Both the position numbers and the translations under genes were made by a program. Below the pieces are notes generated by a model. It searched no databases, was not told the DNA's origin, and saw nothing but the letters and a program-made list of their open reading frames with translations. From the NCBI GenBank assembly GCA_047967505.1, contig CM106540.1: DNA of 64,000 nt, one strand, 5' to 3'. Below are positions 1-11,157 of this stretch, piece by piece; position 1 is the first letter of the stretch; the number at the start of each line of letters is the position of its first letter. The DNA is from Dipteris shenzhenensis (Eukaryota > Polypodiophyta > Polypodiopsida > Gleicheniales).

Positions 1-2128
1 GTGCATCTTTATTGGATATTCTTTGCAATAGAAAGGGTATAGATGTTATAATCCTTCTACTTGTAAGTTTACAGTGAGCAGAGATGTTGTTTTTTATGAG
101 ATGAGCAGCTGTTATAAACCAGTAAATATGATTGATGATGTAGATGCACAAAATGGTAATGCTGCACGGAATTCACAGCAACAATCACAAAATATTAGTG
201 GACCTGTAGTGTCCTCTAGCAGTGGCTCACATACTTTGCCATGGACAGGTAGATTGAGATCAGGAGAATCTCTTCAAAGCAATGCAAATAGTGGTATGCA
301 AGTATCACAAAAACGAAAAGAGAAAGTAGATTAGTCCATGGTTGATGTGAATGTAGGTCATTCTTATGTGGATGGTGAATCCAATGGCTCAGAACAGAGC
401 CTTGATGATGAGTTGGGTATTCCTTCTATTGTTACACCTAGAGTAAGGAAGACAAGGGATGTTTTGAGAGCACCTAGTAATGAGCCTATTTTGTGTAGGT
501 CTACCAGAGTCAAGTATCCTGTGGATAGGCTGAAATATGATGGATTTATAGCCATTCACTATGCCCATATGGTCAAAGTGATACAAGAACCAGAACCCAC
601 TTCTTTTGAGCAAGCCATGGGAAAAGAAAAATGGGACAAAGCCATGGATGAAGAAATGGATCCCTTGGAAGTAAATGCTACATGGGAATTGGTGCCTTTG
701 CCTAAAGACAAGAATGCAATTGGTTGCAAGTGGGTTTATAAGGTAAAGCACAATGTAGATGGTTCTGTGAGTAGATATAAGGCAAGATTAGTTGTCAAGG
801 GGTATGCACAGACATATGGCATTGATTATGAAGAAACATTCAGTCCGATTGCACAGATGGCAACCATAAGAGCAGTCATTTCTATGGCTATATCAAAGGT
901 ATGGTCTTTACATCAGATGGATGTAAAGAATTCTTTCTTGCACATGGTGATTTGCAAGAAGAGGTCTATATGGAGCAACCACCAGGTTATGTTCATGCTA
1001 TTCATCCTGATTTTGTTTGCAGGTTAAAGAAAGCCTTGTATGGCTTGAAGCAAGCACCTAGAGCATGGTCTAACAAGATAGGATAATATCTTGTCACTAT
1101 TGGCTTTCAAATTTCCAAGACAGATTTCTCACTTTATGTGAGAAAAACAGAGAAAGGCATTATGCTTCTTGTCATTTATGTTGATGATTTGATCATCACA
1201 GGTGATAGTGATGAAGATATCCTTTATGTGAAAATGCTATTGAAGCAGAAGTTTGAGATGAAGGATTTGGGAGACCTGCATTACTTCTTGAGCATTGAGG
1301 TGATTAGATCCACAGGTGGGATATGGCTCTTGCAGAGGTAGTATGGATTGGACATGCTGTCCAAATATGGGATGACAGGCTGTAAGCCTATTTCAGTTCC
1401 TTTGGAGCAGAATGTGAAGTTGCGCATAGATGCAAGTGAGCTTCTGGAAGACCCTACTATATACAGATGCATAGTAGGAAGTTTGATTTATATGACTATT
1501 ACCAAGCCAAATTTGAGCTACGCTATTGGGTTGGTAAGTCAGTTTATGCAGGCTCCAAGGAGACCGCATTTGGATGCAGCTAGATGCATTTTGAGGTATG
1601 TGAAGTCCACATTGCAGTATGGACTATTTTATGAGGCTGGGGTTCAAATATAGTTGCATGGATACACTGATGTTGATTGGGCTGGTAGTATTTTTGATAG
1701 ACGATCTACCAGTGGATATGTGTTTTCTTTTGGGAGTGCTACAGTCACTTGGAGCAGCAAGAAATAGCCTCAGTTGCCTTGTCAAGCAGAGAGGCTAAAT
1801 ACAGGGGTGCAGCAATGGTTGCATGTAAGGCATCTTGGTTGCATAAGCTACTTTATGATATGCATCAGTCTACAAATGGGCCAATTGTCATTTATTTTGA
1901 CAACATGAGTAGTATACACTTAGCAAATAACCCAGTCTATCATGCTAGAACAAAGCACATTGAGGTGCATTACCACTATGTGCAGGAGAAGGCTCTAGTA
2001 GATTTTATTAATCTAGTTTATGTCAGCACAGAGAATCAGGTAGCTGACATATTCATGAATGCATTGGGCACAGAGAAGCTGTGCAAGTTCAAAAACCTGC
2101 TTGGTGTGTGTAGGAATTGGGATTGAGC
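1..2128 (+). pseudogene. copia pol, 3' half (integrase end, RT, RNase H), degenerate
   Basis: Encodes the polyprotein part that copies element RNA into DNA inside virus-like particles. The RT core begins near 600 (W-AM-EE, then GCKWVYKVK) and continues through [10 protein letters not shown]. The catalytic YVDD is at 1177-1188, followed by MKDLGDLHYFL and the RNase H stretch with YHARTKHIEVHYH, ending about 2126. The reading is broken. There is a frame change near 940-960, and stops at 1084 (TAA), 1339, 1651 and 1765 (all TAG). At each of these four the second copy at 47145-52609 reads a glutamine codon (CAA, CAG, CAG, CAG). An in-frame TAG at 332 and the missing gag and protease mean this copy is inactive. 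Confidence 0.9.
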
Positions 2129-2139
2129 TTGAGGGGGAG
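2129..2139 (+). promoter_or_regulatory. polypurine tract of Copia-1
   Basis: TTGAGGGGGAG lies directly before the LTR start TGTTGAG. This is the usual plus-strand primer position. The matching tract of Copia-2 is at 47500-47510 on the other strand. Confidence 0.85.
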
Positions 2140-2499
2140 TGTTGAGATATCGAGCTCCATTCATGATATGCCAGGGTGACCATTGTGCATTTATGTCACC
2201 GACTTGTTAGCTGCAGATGTGGTTGGTACACCGCCCATGAATAATAGCTAGATGACAACTATCTTTATGTACTCTAGTTAGTGGCTCAGGTAGTATGCCA
2301 CCTAGGTTAGCTGAGTTTGGTTTGAGACCCACATATAGGGTTCATCTATTCCTTTTGTACTAAGAGAGAGAGTTCTTTTGGCTTTCACAACTAAGAAGAG
2401 GAAAATTGTTTTCAACCTCCACCTTTGTGTGTATTCCCCCATTGTGTATGTGAGAAAGCTACAAGTGAGACTCCTTACCTCTCTCCCACTCTCTTCACA
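2140..2499 (+). repeat. 3' LTR of Copia-1 (360 bp)
   Basis: TG...CA ends. It is homologous throughout to the two LTRs of Copia-2 (47145-47499 and 52258-52609). Shared blocks include the start TGTTGAGATAT, the middle GTTTGAGACCCACATATAGG and the end CTCTTCACA. It differs from both by small indels, for example an extra AGAGAG-type stretch near 2362. Confidence 0.92.
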
Positions 2500-2685
2500 A
2501 AAGGGTGATACAAAATCTCTCAAATGAACCGAGCGACAAAAGCATATACATGTCGAAGATATACAACATTGTTTGTTACAAAATTACCCTTTTGAAAAGG
2601 GTGATACAAAATCACTCAAATGAGCCGATATACAAAAGCATATATATGGCAAAGTATATGCAAACTACTACTAATACTACTACTA

Positions 2686-4230
2686 CTACTGCTCATCCGA
2701 ATCATCGTCGTCGTCCTCATCCTCATCTTGCTGGCTTGATCCTTTGCCCTCGTGATCTGCATCTGATCCCTAGCCCTTGTGAGTTGCGTCTAATCCCTGG
2801 CCCTCATCAAAGCCATGTAAGCCTAATCCCTCATCATCACCGCTCACCTCCACTGATGGGACATTCGAGCTTTGATTCTAAGAGTGAAACCATATCAATT
2901 GGAAATTAGATTGGAACTTAAAGAATAAAACAGTATAAAAAGTGAGATTACAAGTAGGAGTAGACTTATACCATGCGAGAAACCACCTCAGTCCAATCGA
3001 CCGTCACTCCTAGTGCCTGTTCCTATGCGAAATGTGCATCTCATCTCTGTGTCTATAGGAAGGCGACCCATCGCAGATTGCTATGGTTCCAATTTATGAG
3101 AGTTAGATAAAGTACATGCAATATGTAGTAAAACAAATAGAAAAATACATTAAATGAGAAGAAGTAAACTTACCACACTTGCCTCGAATGCCAACCATCC
3201 GCTTGCACCAAAGTGTGAAGTACCTACAGAGTCCAGCCATCTCCTCGCAACCCTCCACTGACCCTCGAATGGTCCCTATTCTGCTTCTTGAAAAACTTCC
3301 AATCAGCTTTGTCTACCCAGCTGGGTTTAGCCTTCCCCTTTGCGATGGAAGTACGCAAGGTTAACCTACGATGCTTCAAGACCAAACCCATGCGCTCTCG
3401 CATGTAATTCTCATTGAACTCCCAATTTGGGGGGGTTATGGTATTTTCTTTTCAATTCATCGATGACTGCTTGCTTCTTTTGGTCATCTTAGTACAGCCA
3501 GTCGGTAGCTATGCTACTCCTAAAGTGGTGGCCCATCAACCGCCTCATGGTGGCCATCACTGCTATGCCCTTTTTATCTTCTATTATCTCTCCAGCAGCC
3601 ATGATTTGATAGGACAGGTCCTCAATCAGGGAAGGATGACTCATGGTAGTGGAAGAGTCCGAGTGAGTGGTGTTTGTGCGAGTGCTTCCAAAGCGAGGAG
3701 TAGCAGTGGGAGTAGGAGAGGGCAAGGGACCTGACTGATACTAGGTCTTGGGACCAAGTGGAGACCTATAGGGATGTGAGTGTGCTAACTCGTCTACATC
3801 TCCCGAGTCAGCATAACATAAGCGACCCCTCCTACTTTTCCTTCCCTTACAATGGGCATGCCCAGGTGATGACCCCTCAATCGAAGCAGCTAGAGGGAAC
3901 GGCTGGATAGTAGGTCCAACCATCGGTGTAGAAGAGAGATTTTCTGAGGTCCTCTGGGAGAGCAGAGAGAAGAATCTCACTGCCTCCTCATCGGTCATCT
4001 GTGCGACAAACTCATCGGGACTCCCGACAAAGCCATGGGCTGCTAGCAAAGGAGTTCCCCGAGGGGTAGTCATAGTGCTACATCTGAGAGGAGTCAAGCC
4101 AGTGGTAGTCATAGGGGTAGGCCCCTGAGGTGTCGCCTGAGTGGAATAAAAGTCCTCTAGAGAATAGAGATCATGATGTCTCCTCCTACGAGGGTTTTTG
4201 TACTCGTCAGGCATGCGACATGATCCCATG
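2686..4230 (-). pseudogene. CACTA accessory protein (ORF X, TNPA / Transposase_24-like), broken
   Basis: Likely the second protein of the CACTA element, possibly the DNA-binding partner of the transposase. The start ATG at 4230 opens MGSCRMPDEYKNP; the same start is used in the plus-strand copy at 12812. A Ser/Thr/Pro-rich N-terminus is followed by basic KGRKSRRGR, then MATMRRLMGHHF and a QKKQAVIDELKRKY block reminiscent of plant En/Spm Transposase_24 proteins. It ends in an acidic run (DEDEDDDDDSDEQ) with the stop at 2686. The frame is lost near 3735, and a stop replaces Gln near 3490. A gt-ag intron seen in the other copy (13865-13949) has a counterpart near 3100-3180. The Transposase_24 link is from pattern memory. 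Confidence 0.6.
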
Positions 4231-4249
4231 TCTAATTTGGGGGGATTAA

Positions 4250-5580
4250 ACAAATGTAGACACAAACACAAAAACAAAAAACAAGAGCACGTAAGAAGCA
4301 GAAAGCATATGAGGGAAAGCATAAGAAGCAAAGCGAAGGAGACGCATAAGAGAAGGAGAGGGGAAAAGAAGAGAAAGAAAAGGGGAAAAGAGATTGAAAG
4401 AGGGGAAAAGAACCAAATATGCATAAGAGAAAAAAGAGAGAAAGCATATGCATAAGAGAAAAAGAGAGAAAGCATATGAGCATATGCTCATGCATAAGCA
4501 TAAGCATAGGCATAGGCTTAGGCATATGCTTATGAAAAGAAGAGAAAAAGAGAGGGAAAATGAAGAGAAGGAAAGGAGAAGGAGAAGGAGACATATGCTC
4601 ATGCATAAGCATAAGCATAAGAGAAGAAAAAACATATGCATAAGAGAAAAAGAGAGAAAGCATATGTTTGAAAGAGGGGAAAAAGAGATTGAAAGAGGGA
4701 AAAAAGAAGAGGGGAAAAAGAAGAGGGGAAAAGAAGAGAAGGAAGAGGAGAAAAGAGATTGAAAGAGGGGAAAAGAGCATAAGCATAAGAGAAGGAAGAG
4801 GGGGAAAGAGATTGAAAGAGGGGGAAAAGAAGAGAAGGAAAGGAGGGAAAAAGAGATTAAAAGAGGGGAAAAAAGAAGAGGGAAAAAGAGATTGAAAGAG
4901 GGGAAAAAGAAGAGAAGGAAGAGGGGAAAAGAGATTGAAAGAGGGGAAAAAGAAGAGGGAAAAAGAGCATAAGCATAAGAGAAGGAAGAGGGGAAAAAGA
5001 AGAGAAGAAAAGGAGGGAAAAAGAGATTGAAAGAGCAAAAAAAGAAGAGGGGAAAAGAGATTGAAAGAGAAAAAAAAGAAGAGAAAGAAGAGGGGAAAAA
5101 GAAGAGAGGGAAGAGCATAAGCATAAGATAAGGAAGAGCGAAAAAGAGCATAAGCATAAGAGAAAAAGAAAGAACGCATATACTTATGCTTATGCATGAG
5201 CATATGAACATAAGAGAAAAAGAGAGAAAGCATAAGCTTGTGCTTATGCATGAGCATATGAGCATATGCTCATGCATAAGCATAAGCATAGGCAAATACA
5301 TATGCTTATAAAAAGAAAAGAAAAAGAGATGAAAAAAGAGAGTGAAAAATAAGAGAAGGAAGTGGGGAAAAGAGATTGAAAGAAGGGAAAAAGAAGAGGG
5401 CAAAAGAGCATAAGCATAAGAGAAGGAAAAACATATGCATAAGAGAAAAAGAGAGAAATATTATGCTTATGCTTATGCATGAGCATATGAGGGAAAGAGG
5501 GGGGGAAAGAGAGAGGAAAAGAGGAAAAGAGGGAAAGAAGAGGAAATAAGAGAAGAGAGGGGAAGAGAGGGTTTCTACGC
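4250..5580 (+). repeat. 1.3-kb purine-rich tract with interspersed ATGC hairpins
   Basis: Almost pure A/G sequence (GAAAGAGGGGAAAAG, AGAAGAGGGGAAAA units) broken by clusters of CATAAGCATAAGC and CATATGCTCATGCATAAGC. The clusters form inverted repeats, for example around 5180-5290. The same tract appears as its pyrimidine complement at 11158-12410 and, shortened, at 23290-23535. It therefore belongs to the ORF X arm of this CACTA family, upstream of ORF X. The long ORFs called here on both strands are simple-sequence artefacts. Confidence 0.9.
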
Positions 5581-6275
5581 CCATCATTGCAGCTAGTGCA
5601 TAAGGCGCTAGCTGTAGGCCAATGCAAATACCGAAAAATAACAAAAGGAAAAAAGAGAAAGCACTTTCTTACCTGGAAAAGTCCCGCTCAGTGTTTCGTG
5701 GACTGGCCCTACAAAAGAGAGGAAACATACCATTTTTCAGATAACTAGTTAGAGGAAGGAGGAGTTTAGAGAAGTAACTTCTCAAAGGGATTGGATTGAG
5801 GAGACAAGCACAAGCCTACAAACAAGGAGAAAGCATAAGCTTACAAACAAGGAGAAAGAGGAGGAAGAGAAATACTAAAAAGAGAAGAGATGAGTCTTCT
5901 TTCTTTCACCAAATATCGTTTTTTGTCAACCTCTAAAAATCAAGCATCAAAATTAGCACATAGCCTTAGCAATACAAGGAGAAACATGCTTCAACACTCA
6001 CAAAACAAAATCTCATAAAAAATGAACCTACATTGCTTAAAGAGACTCACCTTCTTGAAAAACTTAGGCTTTCACACAAGCAGAGAGGGAGAAGGGTAGA
6101 GAGCGAGCACAAGTGTTGCGAGAGGGGCTGGGTAGGGGTGAAGAGTCGGGAATAGAGAAGAGGAAAGCGAGGTCATTGAATATAAGGTGGGAGGAGAGAT
6201 TTTTGCTTTTCCCACAATAGAGATGTGAAAGAAAGCATCGCGCGAGGTTTTGGGTTTAAGCGCCCAGCATCGCTA
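5581..6275. other. CACTA leader between ORF X arm and transposase, no gene
   Basis: No convincing coding potential. The stretch matches the reverse complement of about 22600-23290 in CACTA-B nearly end to end (for example the block around GCAATGTAGGTTCA). It ends inside a palindromic CATCGCTATATAGCGAC site that is split by the solo LTR at 6276. It lies between two divergent genes, so it probably holds their promoters and 5' leaders. That role is inferred from position only. Confidence 0.6.
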
Positions 6276-6885
6276 TGTTAGAGTTAGCTCAAATGTCCAC
6301 CTCTCATGTAACCCACCAATATTCTGTGTACCCAATGTTGTAAGGCCCCCATATGAGGAGAAGCCATGATGGGTATCAGATATTGGGAGGGATCCCCAGT
6401 TTAGACACTGGAAGGGGTCTTAGAGTAGACCAGATGGTTATGAGATGGCTTAGGAGCCAAGAGTAGATACCCGTCTGCACAAAGGGGGGGTTCGGGGGGG
6501 CGATAGCCCCCCCGATAGCAGGGGGTCCGGGGGGCACAGGCCCCCGGTGGGGGTCTGGGGGCAAAGCCCCCAGCGGCAGGGTCGGTTGGTCTTCCAGGCC
6601 GACTGTCTATTAGGCCGACTGCCTATTACAGGGCCGACCGTCAACCACTTACACTATATAAGTGGCCACCCCCTATCATCAGATCACCAGTTCTTCACGC
6701 TCATAGTCCTCCGTCCAGCATCTGTCTAGATCACCATCGAAGCTCTGTCTGTAGAGCGCACGGGTGGACAGCCAACCATCAGTTGTATCAGCAGTTTGGT
6801 ATATCAGAATTTTTGTATTCTCTCCAGCTTTCCATCGTGTACTTGCGTTTTGTTGTTATCTTCCGCTGCGTACTATTTTCTTTCA
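6276..6885 (+). repeat. solo LTR (610 bp) with 5-bp target duplication CGCTA
   Basis: It starts TGTTAGAGTTAGC and ends TTTCTTTCA. The five bases before (6271-6275) and after (6886-6890) are both CGCTA, a perfect target-site duplication. It carries the block TAAGGCCCCCATATGAGGAGAAG shared with the LTRs at 10489, 28021 and 40130, so it is a copia LTR of a related family. No internal region remains, the usual result of LTR-LTR recombination. Around 6480-6570 there is an extreme G/C hairpin zone (GGGGGCAAAGCCCCC type). A TATATAAG near 6655 may be the LTR promoter. Confidence 0.9.
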
Positions 6886-6990
6886 CGCTATATAGCGACA
6901 CTAATGAGTCACTATATAGCGACGTTTATATCCAAAAAGCATTGCTATATAGTGACAAAACAAGGCAAAGCATCGCTATATAGTGATGGT
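6886..6990. promoter_or_regulatory. palindromic CACTA repeat cluster (GTCGCTATATAGCGAC type)
   Basis: Copies at the LTR junction (the site split by the solo LTR, resuming at 6886), 6908-6923, 6941-6956 and 6972-6987. Each is an imperfect form of the 16-bp palindrome GTCGCTATATAGCGAC. The same four-copy arrangement is seen at 22508-22611, 14681-14790 and 18045-18150. In CACTA elements such short subterminal repeats are typically bound by the element's own protein. Here the cluster also sits just upstream of the transposase. Confidence 0.7.
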
Positions 6991-7089
6991 TCAGGACACT
7001 TATTGTCAAAAGAGCGAAAAGGAGCTCATGGGTGGCCATTTTTTAGATCTTAATAGATTTCCTTGCAGCTCATGTTGTGATTTTGGAAG

Positions 7090-10000
7090 TGTACAGAAGA
7101 AAGGGACGAGTGGAAGCTCGTCAGATGATGCACCAATGCCTGGGAGCACAGAGTGGCTTACGGAGAGGTTGTATTATCATTGCACTCATTACAAGCAAGA
7201 AGTATGACATCAACGTCGTATTGTCATGCACCACTTGTGGATGTATGGGAAGGAGCCCAAACCAGTACCCACTGTTGGTGTTGCACGTGGTGATGGATCA
7301 TCGGTAAGTCAATGCTATTTGAGTTCGTGGATTAATATTGGATACCATTATGACACGAAACCTTGAGACAAGATCTTATATTTACACAAAATCTTGAGAC
7401 AGGATGAGGAGGGTGGTGAGGGTGCACATATACCTTCACACTTTGAGCAAGACTATAGTCTCCCAGATGTGCTAGATGATGACGAGGGTATGGTGGACAT
7501 GATGGATTCTATTTTCAGGGGCACTATATCACATGTACACATAATGTCAAAGTCTGAGGTCAATATGTGAGAGTTGCAATCAACACAGTTGTACGTAGGA
7601 TGTCTAAACTATGGGCTTGTCTCTCAATCTTAAATCTACAAGCAAACTATGGTGGTTGGATACAAGTGTCTCGGCCTTAATGAGGTTAGCTCCCACATTA
7701 ATTTGACTCATTATTTGGATATTGTTCGTTTTGAGAATCATCATTATTCGAAGCCTATGTATGTTTAAATTGTGACTCTCTTTTACCATTCTCTCTTTTA
7801 TCCTCTCCTTTCGTTTCTTTTCTCCTCTCTTTTTCTCTCTTATCTCCTCTTTTCGTCCTCTCTTTTCTCCTCTCTTTCCTTCTCTTTTTTTCTCTTTTAT
7901 CCCCACTTTTTCTCTTTTCATTTTCTCTCTTTTTCTCTCTTATATCCTCTCTTTTTCTGTCTTTTTTCTCCTCTCTTTTCTCCTTTTTCTCCTCTCTTTT
8001 TCCCTCTTGTTTCTCCTCTCTTTTCCTCTCTTTCCTTCTCTTTTTTCCCATGTGAAGCTTCAATAGCCTACCATTGAGCAAACACATACATACTTCTGTC
8101 ACTCTAATTCAAAGAATGCAGGAGTCTATAAATGTTTGCTCAATGTCAGGCTGTAGGATTCTAAGCTTGCTCAATGTCTTACAAGTATTCTAAGCTATAG
8201 GATTAGTGACATGACTTCTTTTGCTTTGAGAATCATCATTATTCGAAGCTTATGTATGTTTGAATTGTCATAGGTTGTCTAGAAGATGTTGTGTGCACCA
8301 AATATCATGCCTGCATCAAGAGATGAATTGAAGAAGATGCTAACAACGGTGGATATGGATTATGATACCATCCATGCTTGCCGTAATGACTGTATTCTCT
8401 TTCATCATGAGCATGGAGATTTGGCTAGTTGTCCGAAGTGTGGGGAACAATGATATAGAGATGACTTGCAAGGTGAGCAGATATCGGCAAAGGTCTTGAG
8501 ACACTTTCCCATCATTGCAAGAATACAGCACATGTTCCGATGCAAATCCATAGCAGAGTTGATGACTTGGCATGCATCTCATTGGTCCACTGATGACACA
8601 TTGAGGATTCCCACAAATTGTGCAGCTTGGAAGCACATAGACAATCAATGGCTGGACTTTGCGAGGGAGCCACGCAACTTACATCTTGGGCTCGCCATGG
8701 ACGGCGTGAATCTTTTCGGGTTACACTCAACATCTTGGTCGACATGGCCCATAGTCTTGGTGAATTACAATAACCCACCATGGCTAACAATAAATAAGGG
8801 ACACCTCATGCTTGCACTACTTGTGCCAGGGAAGTGCAAGGCCAAAAGTGCATGGCACCTTTGATAGAGGAGTTAGAAATCTTATGGAGAGGAGTGCGGG
8901 TCTTTGATATTTCAAGAGCTCCTAGACATACCAATTATATTTTGGTCAGGGGTATCTTGATGTGGACCATGCATGACTACCCAAGATATGGAGAGTGCGT
9001 AGGTACATGGTTGTGTCTTTACATGTATAATATAGGATTATGCTTTTATGACTCTCTTTTGCATGCATGTCTTATACTAACACATTCATGCACACGTGCA
9101 GGACTTGTTACAAGTGGGTACCATGCTTGTCCTATTTGTGGACTGGGTTTGCAAATGGAGAAATTCAATAAGATTTGTATCCTCAATAGCAAGGAGATGC
9201 AGAAGTGGATTGAGAGATATGAAGTGGCCAAAGCAGAAAGAATAAATGCAAGGACAAGATTTAGAGTAATGTATAGGCGATTGCAACCATATCCATGGGA
9301 TCTCGCCCTTCTCCCCACTCACATGTCACTTGATTGGCTACAACAGGCTCTATATAAAGCCAAATATGATGGAGAGACAATAAACGAATGCGAGTGAGAG
9401 TTATCATCTGGATGTATGATGCATGTAAGTTTCTTACCTCTTGACGTAATTAAGTAATTATTTGTGGCAATATACGCTATAAAATAGATGCATCTTCATT
9501 GTTTTAATGATGCTCTTTTGCAGTACAAAAAGTACAATGCATTATGGTCGTATGGATGACATTTTTGTGTGGAACACATCGATTCAAAGAGAGTCACGTA
9601 TGATTGTGGAGTCATGGCTAACTTCACACAAGATAGCCGAGCAAGTGCTTTGGACACCAATCTTCTCTCCTCATAATTGGATTATTGTGGAACCATATGC
9701 AAAATCTATGAAATTGATTTCAGACGATTTAGTATTTTTATTTTTTATGTAAAATGGTTTAGAACTATTTACAATGGTCCCCATATAACAATGAGAAAAG
9801 ATAGTAGCGGTTTATTTGCAATAGACTCCACCAAACTTTGGACCAATGAAAGTGATACTTTTGTTCTTCCTGAGCATTGTGAGCAGGTGCATACTAATGA
9901 TTATATTAATCGAAGCTTTCACTTTTAAAGATCCATTGATACATGTACTTAAGCATAATTTCATATATGTAATTGATGGAATTTGGCACCCATCTTCAAT

Positions 10001-10430
10001 ATAGGTTGTTTTTCATCCGAATCATTCTAATCCAAGATGGTGGTATGTGATTCAAGTTGCACCACGAAGTAAGCAAATTTTTGAAGATAGAGATGTGGAT
10101 ATGGAGATGCCACTACCAATGCCAGATCCAATTGATCCAAATGGATCTAGTGAAGAAGATGAAGATCACAATATGAGCCAAGAGGAAGATGCGCATAATG
10201 ACATCGTATGAGAGGAAGATGGAGATCATGATATTGAGGAAGAAGATGACGATCATCAAGAATCACCACACTTTATTGAAGAGGATGATCAAGTACTCTT
10301 AGATGAACGTATGATGCTAGAGTACGATGATAATATAGGAGATCAACTCGGTATAGAGTTAGAGATAGACTTGTTTGGGGCGTTAGACTTGGCTCAAGAT
10401 GAAGCCATTGATGTAAATGCTCTTCATTGA
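7090..10430 (+). pseudogene. CACTA transposase, tnp2 family, multi-exon, inactivated
   Basis: The DDE-type transposase that would cut and move the CACTA element in the nucleus. Exon 1 ends at 7303, with intron 7304-7402 (GTAAGT...ACAG), joining SS to DEEGGEGAHIPSHFEQDYS. The tnp2 core is at 8283-9002 (HACRNDCILF, CPKCGEQ, HFPIIARIQHMF, DGVNLFG, WPIVLVNYNNPPW, LVKGILMW-type, HDYPRYGEC). Intron 9003-9101 precedes the zinc-like GYHACPICGLG. The C-terminal part (DSTKLWTNESDTFVLPEHCEQV) runs into intron 9887-10004, then WWYVIQVAPRSKQIFE and a long acidic tail to the stop at 10428-10430. Breaks include TGA at about 7206 (CGA in CACTA-B), TGA at 8451 shared with CACTA-B, frame loss near 8860, and a 500-bp insertion at 7771-8270. 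The start codon is not certain. Confidence 0.85.
7771..8055 (+). repeat. pyrimidine-only tract inside an insertion in the transposase gene
   Basis: About 285 bp of nearly uninterrupted C/T. With 8056-8222 it forms an insertion absent from CACTA-B. The inserted block is flanked by a duplicated stretch of about 45 bp (GAGAATCATCATTATTCGAAG at 7733 and at 8229). The minus-strand lysine/arginine/glutamate-rich ORFs here are artefacts. Confidence 0.85.
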
Positions 10431-10437
10431 TTTTTTT

Positions 10438-11157
10438 CTTCATTGAGCCGAGAAGGTAGTTCACCTATGTGTGGACATTGAGGGGGGGTGTTAGATATGC
10501 TCAATGCCCCACCCTCCTGGTAACCACCAGTGGTCCAAGGTGCTCAAGTTGTAAGGCCCTTATATGAGGAGAAGCCATGTGTGAGCTCAGGCCAATGGAT
10601 GGATCCTGACTTGCATGTCAGATGACATCGAGATTGTTGATGGTAGAAAGGTGATTGTGTGGGAGCCCCTTATTCTTGCTAGAGCCTGTGGACCAGCTGG
10701 CCACCAGTTGGGGGTTCCTAGGGGGGCTAGCAGCCCCCTTGGTGGGGGTTCAGGGGCTCCCGCCCCTGAGGCGATGGTATAGGAAATATTCCTTGAATAT
10801 TCCATGGACAACTAGTGGATTCCACTGACTAGGTTGACTGGTCGACTCCATCGACTAGGTTGACTAGTCGACTCCACCAAGTACGTTGATCCAACTACCA
10901 CCCTTATAGCTATAAAGAGGCAACCTCCCCACTCCATTGTATGAGCATTTCAAATCAGATCAAATCTTCCAACTAGTAGCTCTTCACCTACTATCTGTCT
11001 AGATTGCCATCTAAGCTCCACTGTGGGAGTGCACGGGTGGATGGAGCCATCATCTGTACTACATTAATATTGAAAGAAAAGTTTGTTCCTCTCTAGTTTG
11101 CTGTGTACTCTCTATTCTTTGTTCAGTTTCTGTTTCGTTGCGCCGTGTAATTTAACA
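10438..11157 (+). mobile_element. truncated copia remnant: 3' end, polypurine tract and LTR (10489-11157)
   Basis: From 10455 the sequence matches the 3' end of the C-family element (GTTCACCT then GTGGACATTGAGGGGGGG, compare 27981-28010). The LTR starts TGTTAGATATG at 10489 and ends TTTAACA at 11157 (669 bp). It shares TTGTAAGGCCC and ATATGAGGAGAAG with the other LTRs here, but its middle differs, including a GGGGCTCCCGCCCC hairpin zone. There is no matching target duplication, and the internal part is only about 50 bp. It marks the junction between the transposase half of CACTA-A and an inverted ORF X arm. Confidence 0.8.

Larger units (their letters stand above)
1..2499 (+). mobile_element. 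Copia-1: 3' part of a Ty1/copia element, ending in its 3' LTR
   Basis: The left end lies outside the window. What remains is the end of integrase, reverse transcriptase and RNase H, then a polypurine tract (2129-2139) and a 360-bp LTR (2140-2499) that starts TGTTGAGATATC and ends CTTCACA. It belongs to the same family as the complete copy at 47145-52609: gene order, LTR ends and most of the protein match. The element interrupts CACTA sequence. The bases right after it (AAAGGGTGATAC) continue the CACTA arm that is also seen, inverted, at 14550 and leftward. The five bases after the LTR are AAAGG; the matching target duplication would be upstream of the window. Confidence 0.9.
2500..10437 (+). 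mobile_element. CACTA-A: CACTA (En/Spm) transposon with divergent ORF X and tnp2 genes
   Basis: Left to right: a minus-strand ORF X (2686-4230), a purine-rich tract, a non-coding leader, a solo LTR inserted at 6276, a cluster of GTCGCTATATAGCGAC-type palindromes, and a plus-strand tnp2-type transposase (about 7090-10430). The left terminus is cut off by Copia-1. The 3' side is cut at about 10437, where the sequence stops matching CACTA-B and enters a copia remnant. Comparison with CACTA-B (17995-23535), which has the same order in reverse, suggests the normal element carries two divergently transcribed genes. The class is clear from the transposase and from the CACTAC termini of the related copies. 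Confidence 0.8.

Noticed and set aside
4232-5644. Long minus-strand ORFs of 341 and 385 aa rich in Phe, Leu and Ser
   Set aside because: They translate a purine/pyrimidine simple-sequence tract in several frames at once. The same tract elsewhere gives different ORFs, so they are not genes.
7604-8102. Lys/Arg/Glu-rich ORFs opposite the transposase
   Set aside because: Artefacts of the pyrimidine-only insertion.
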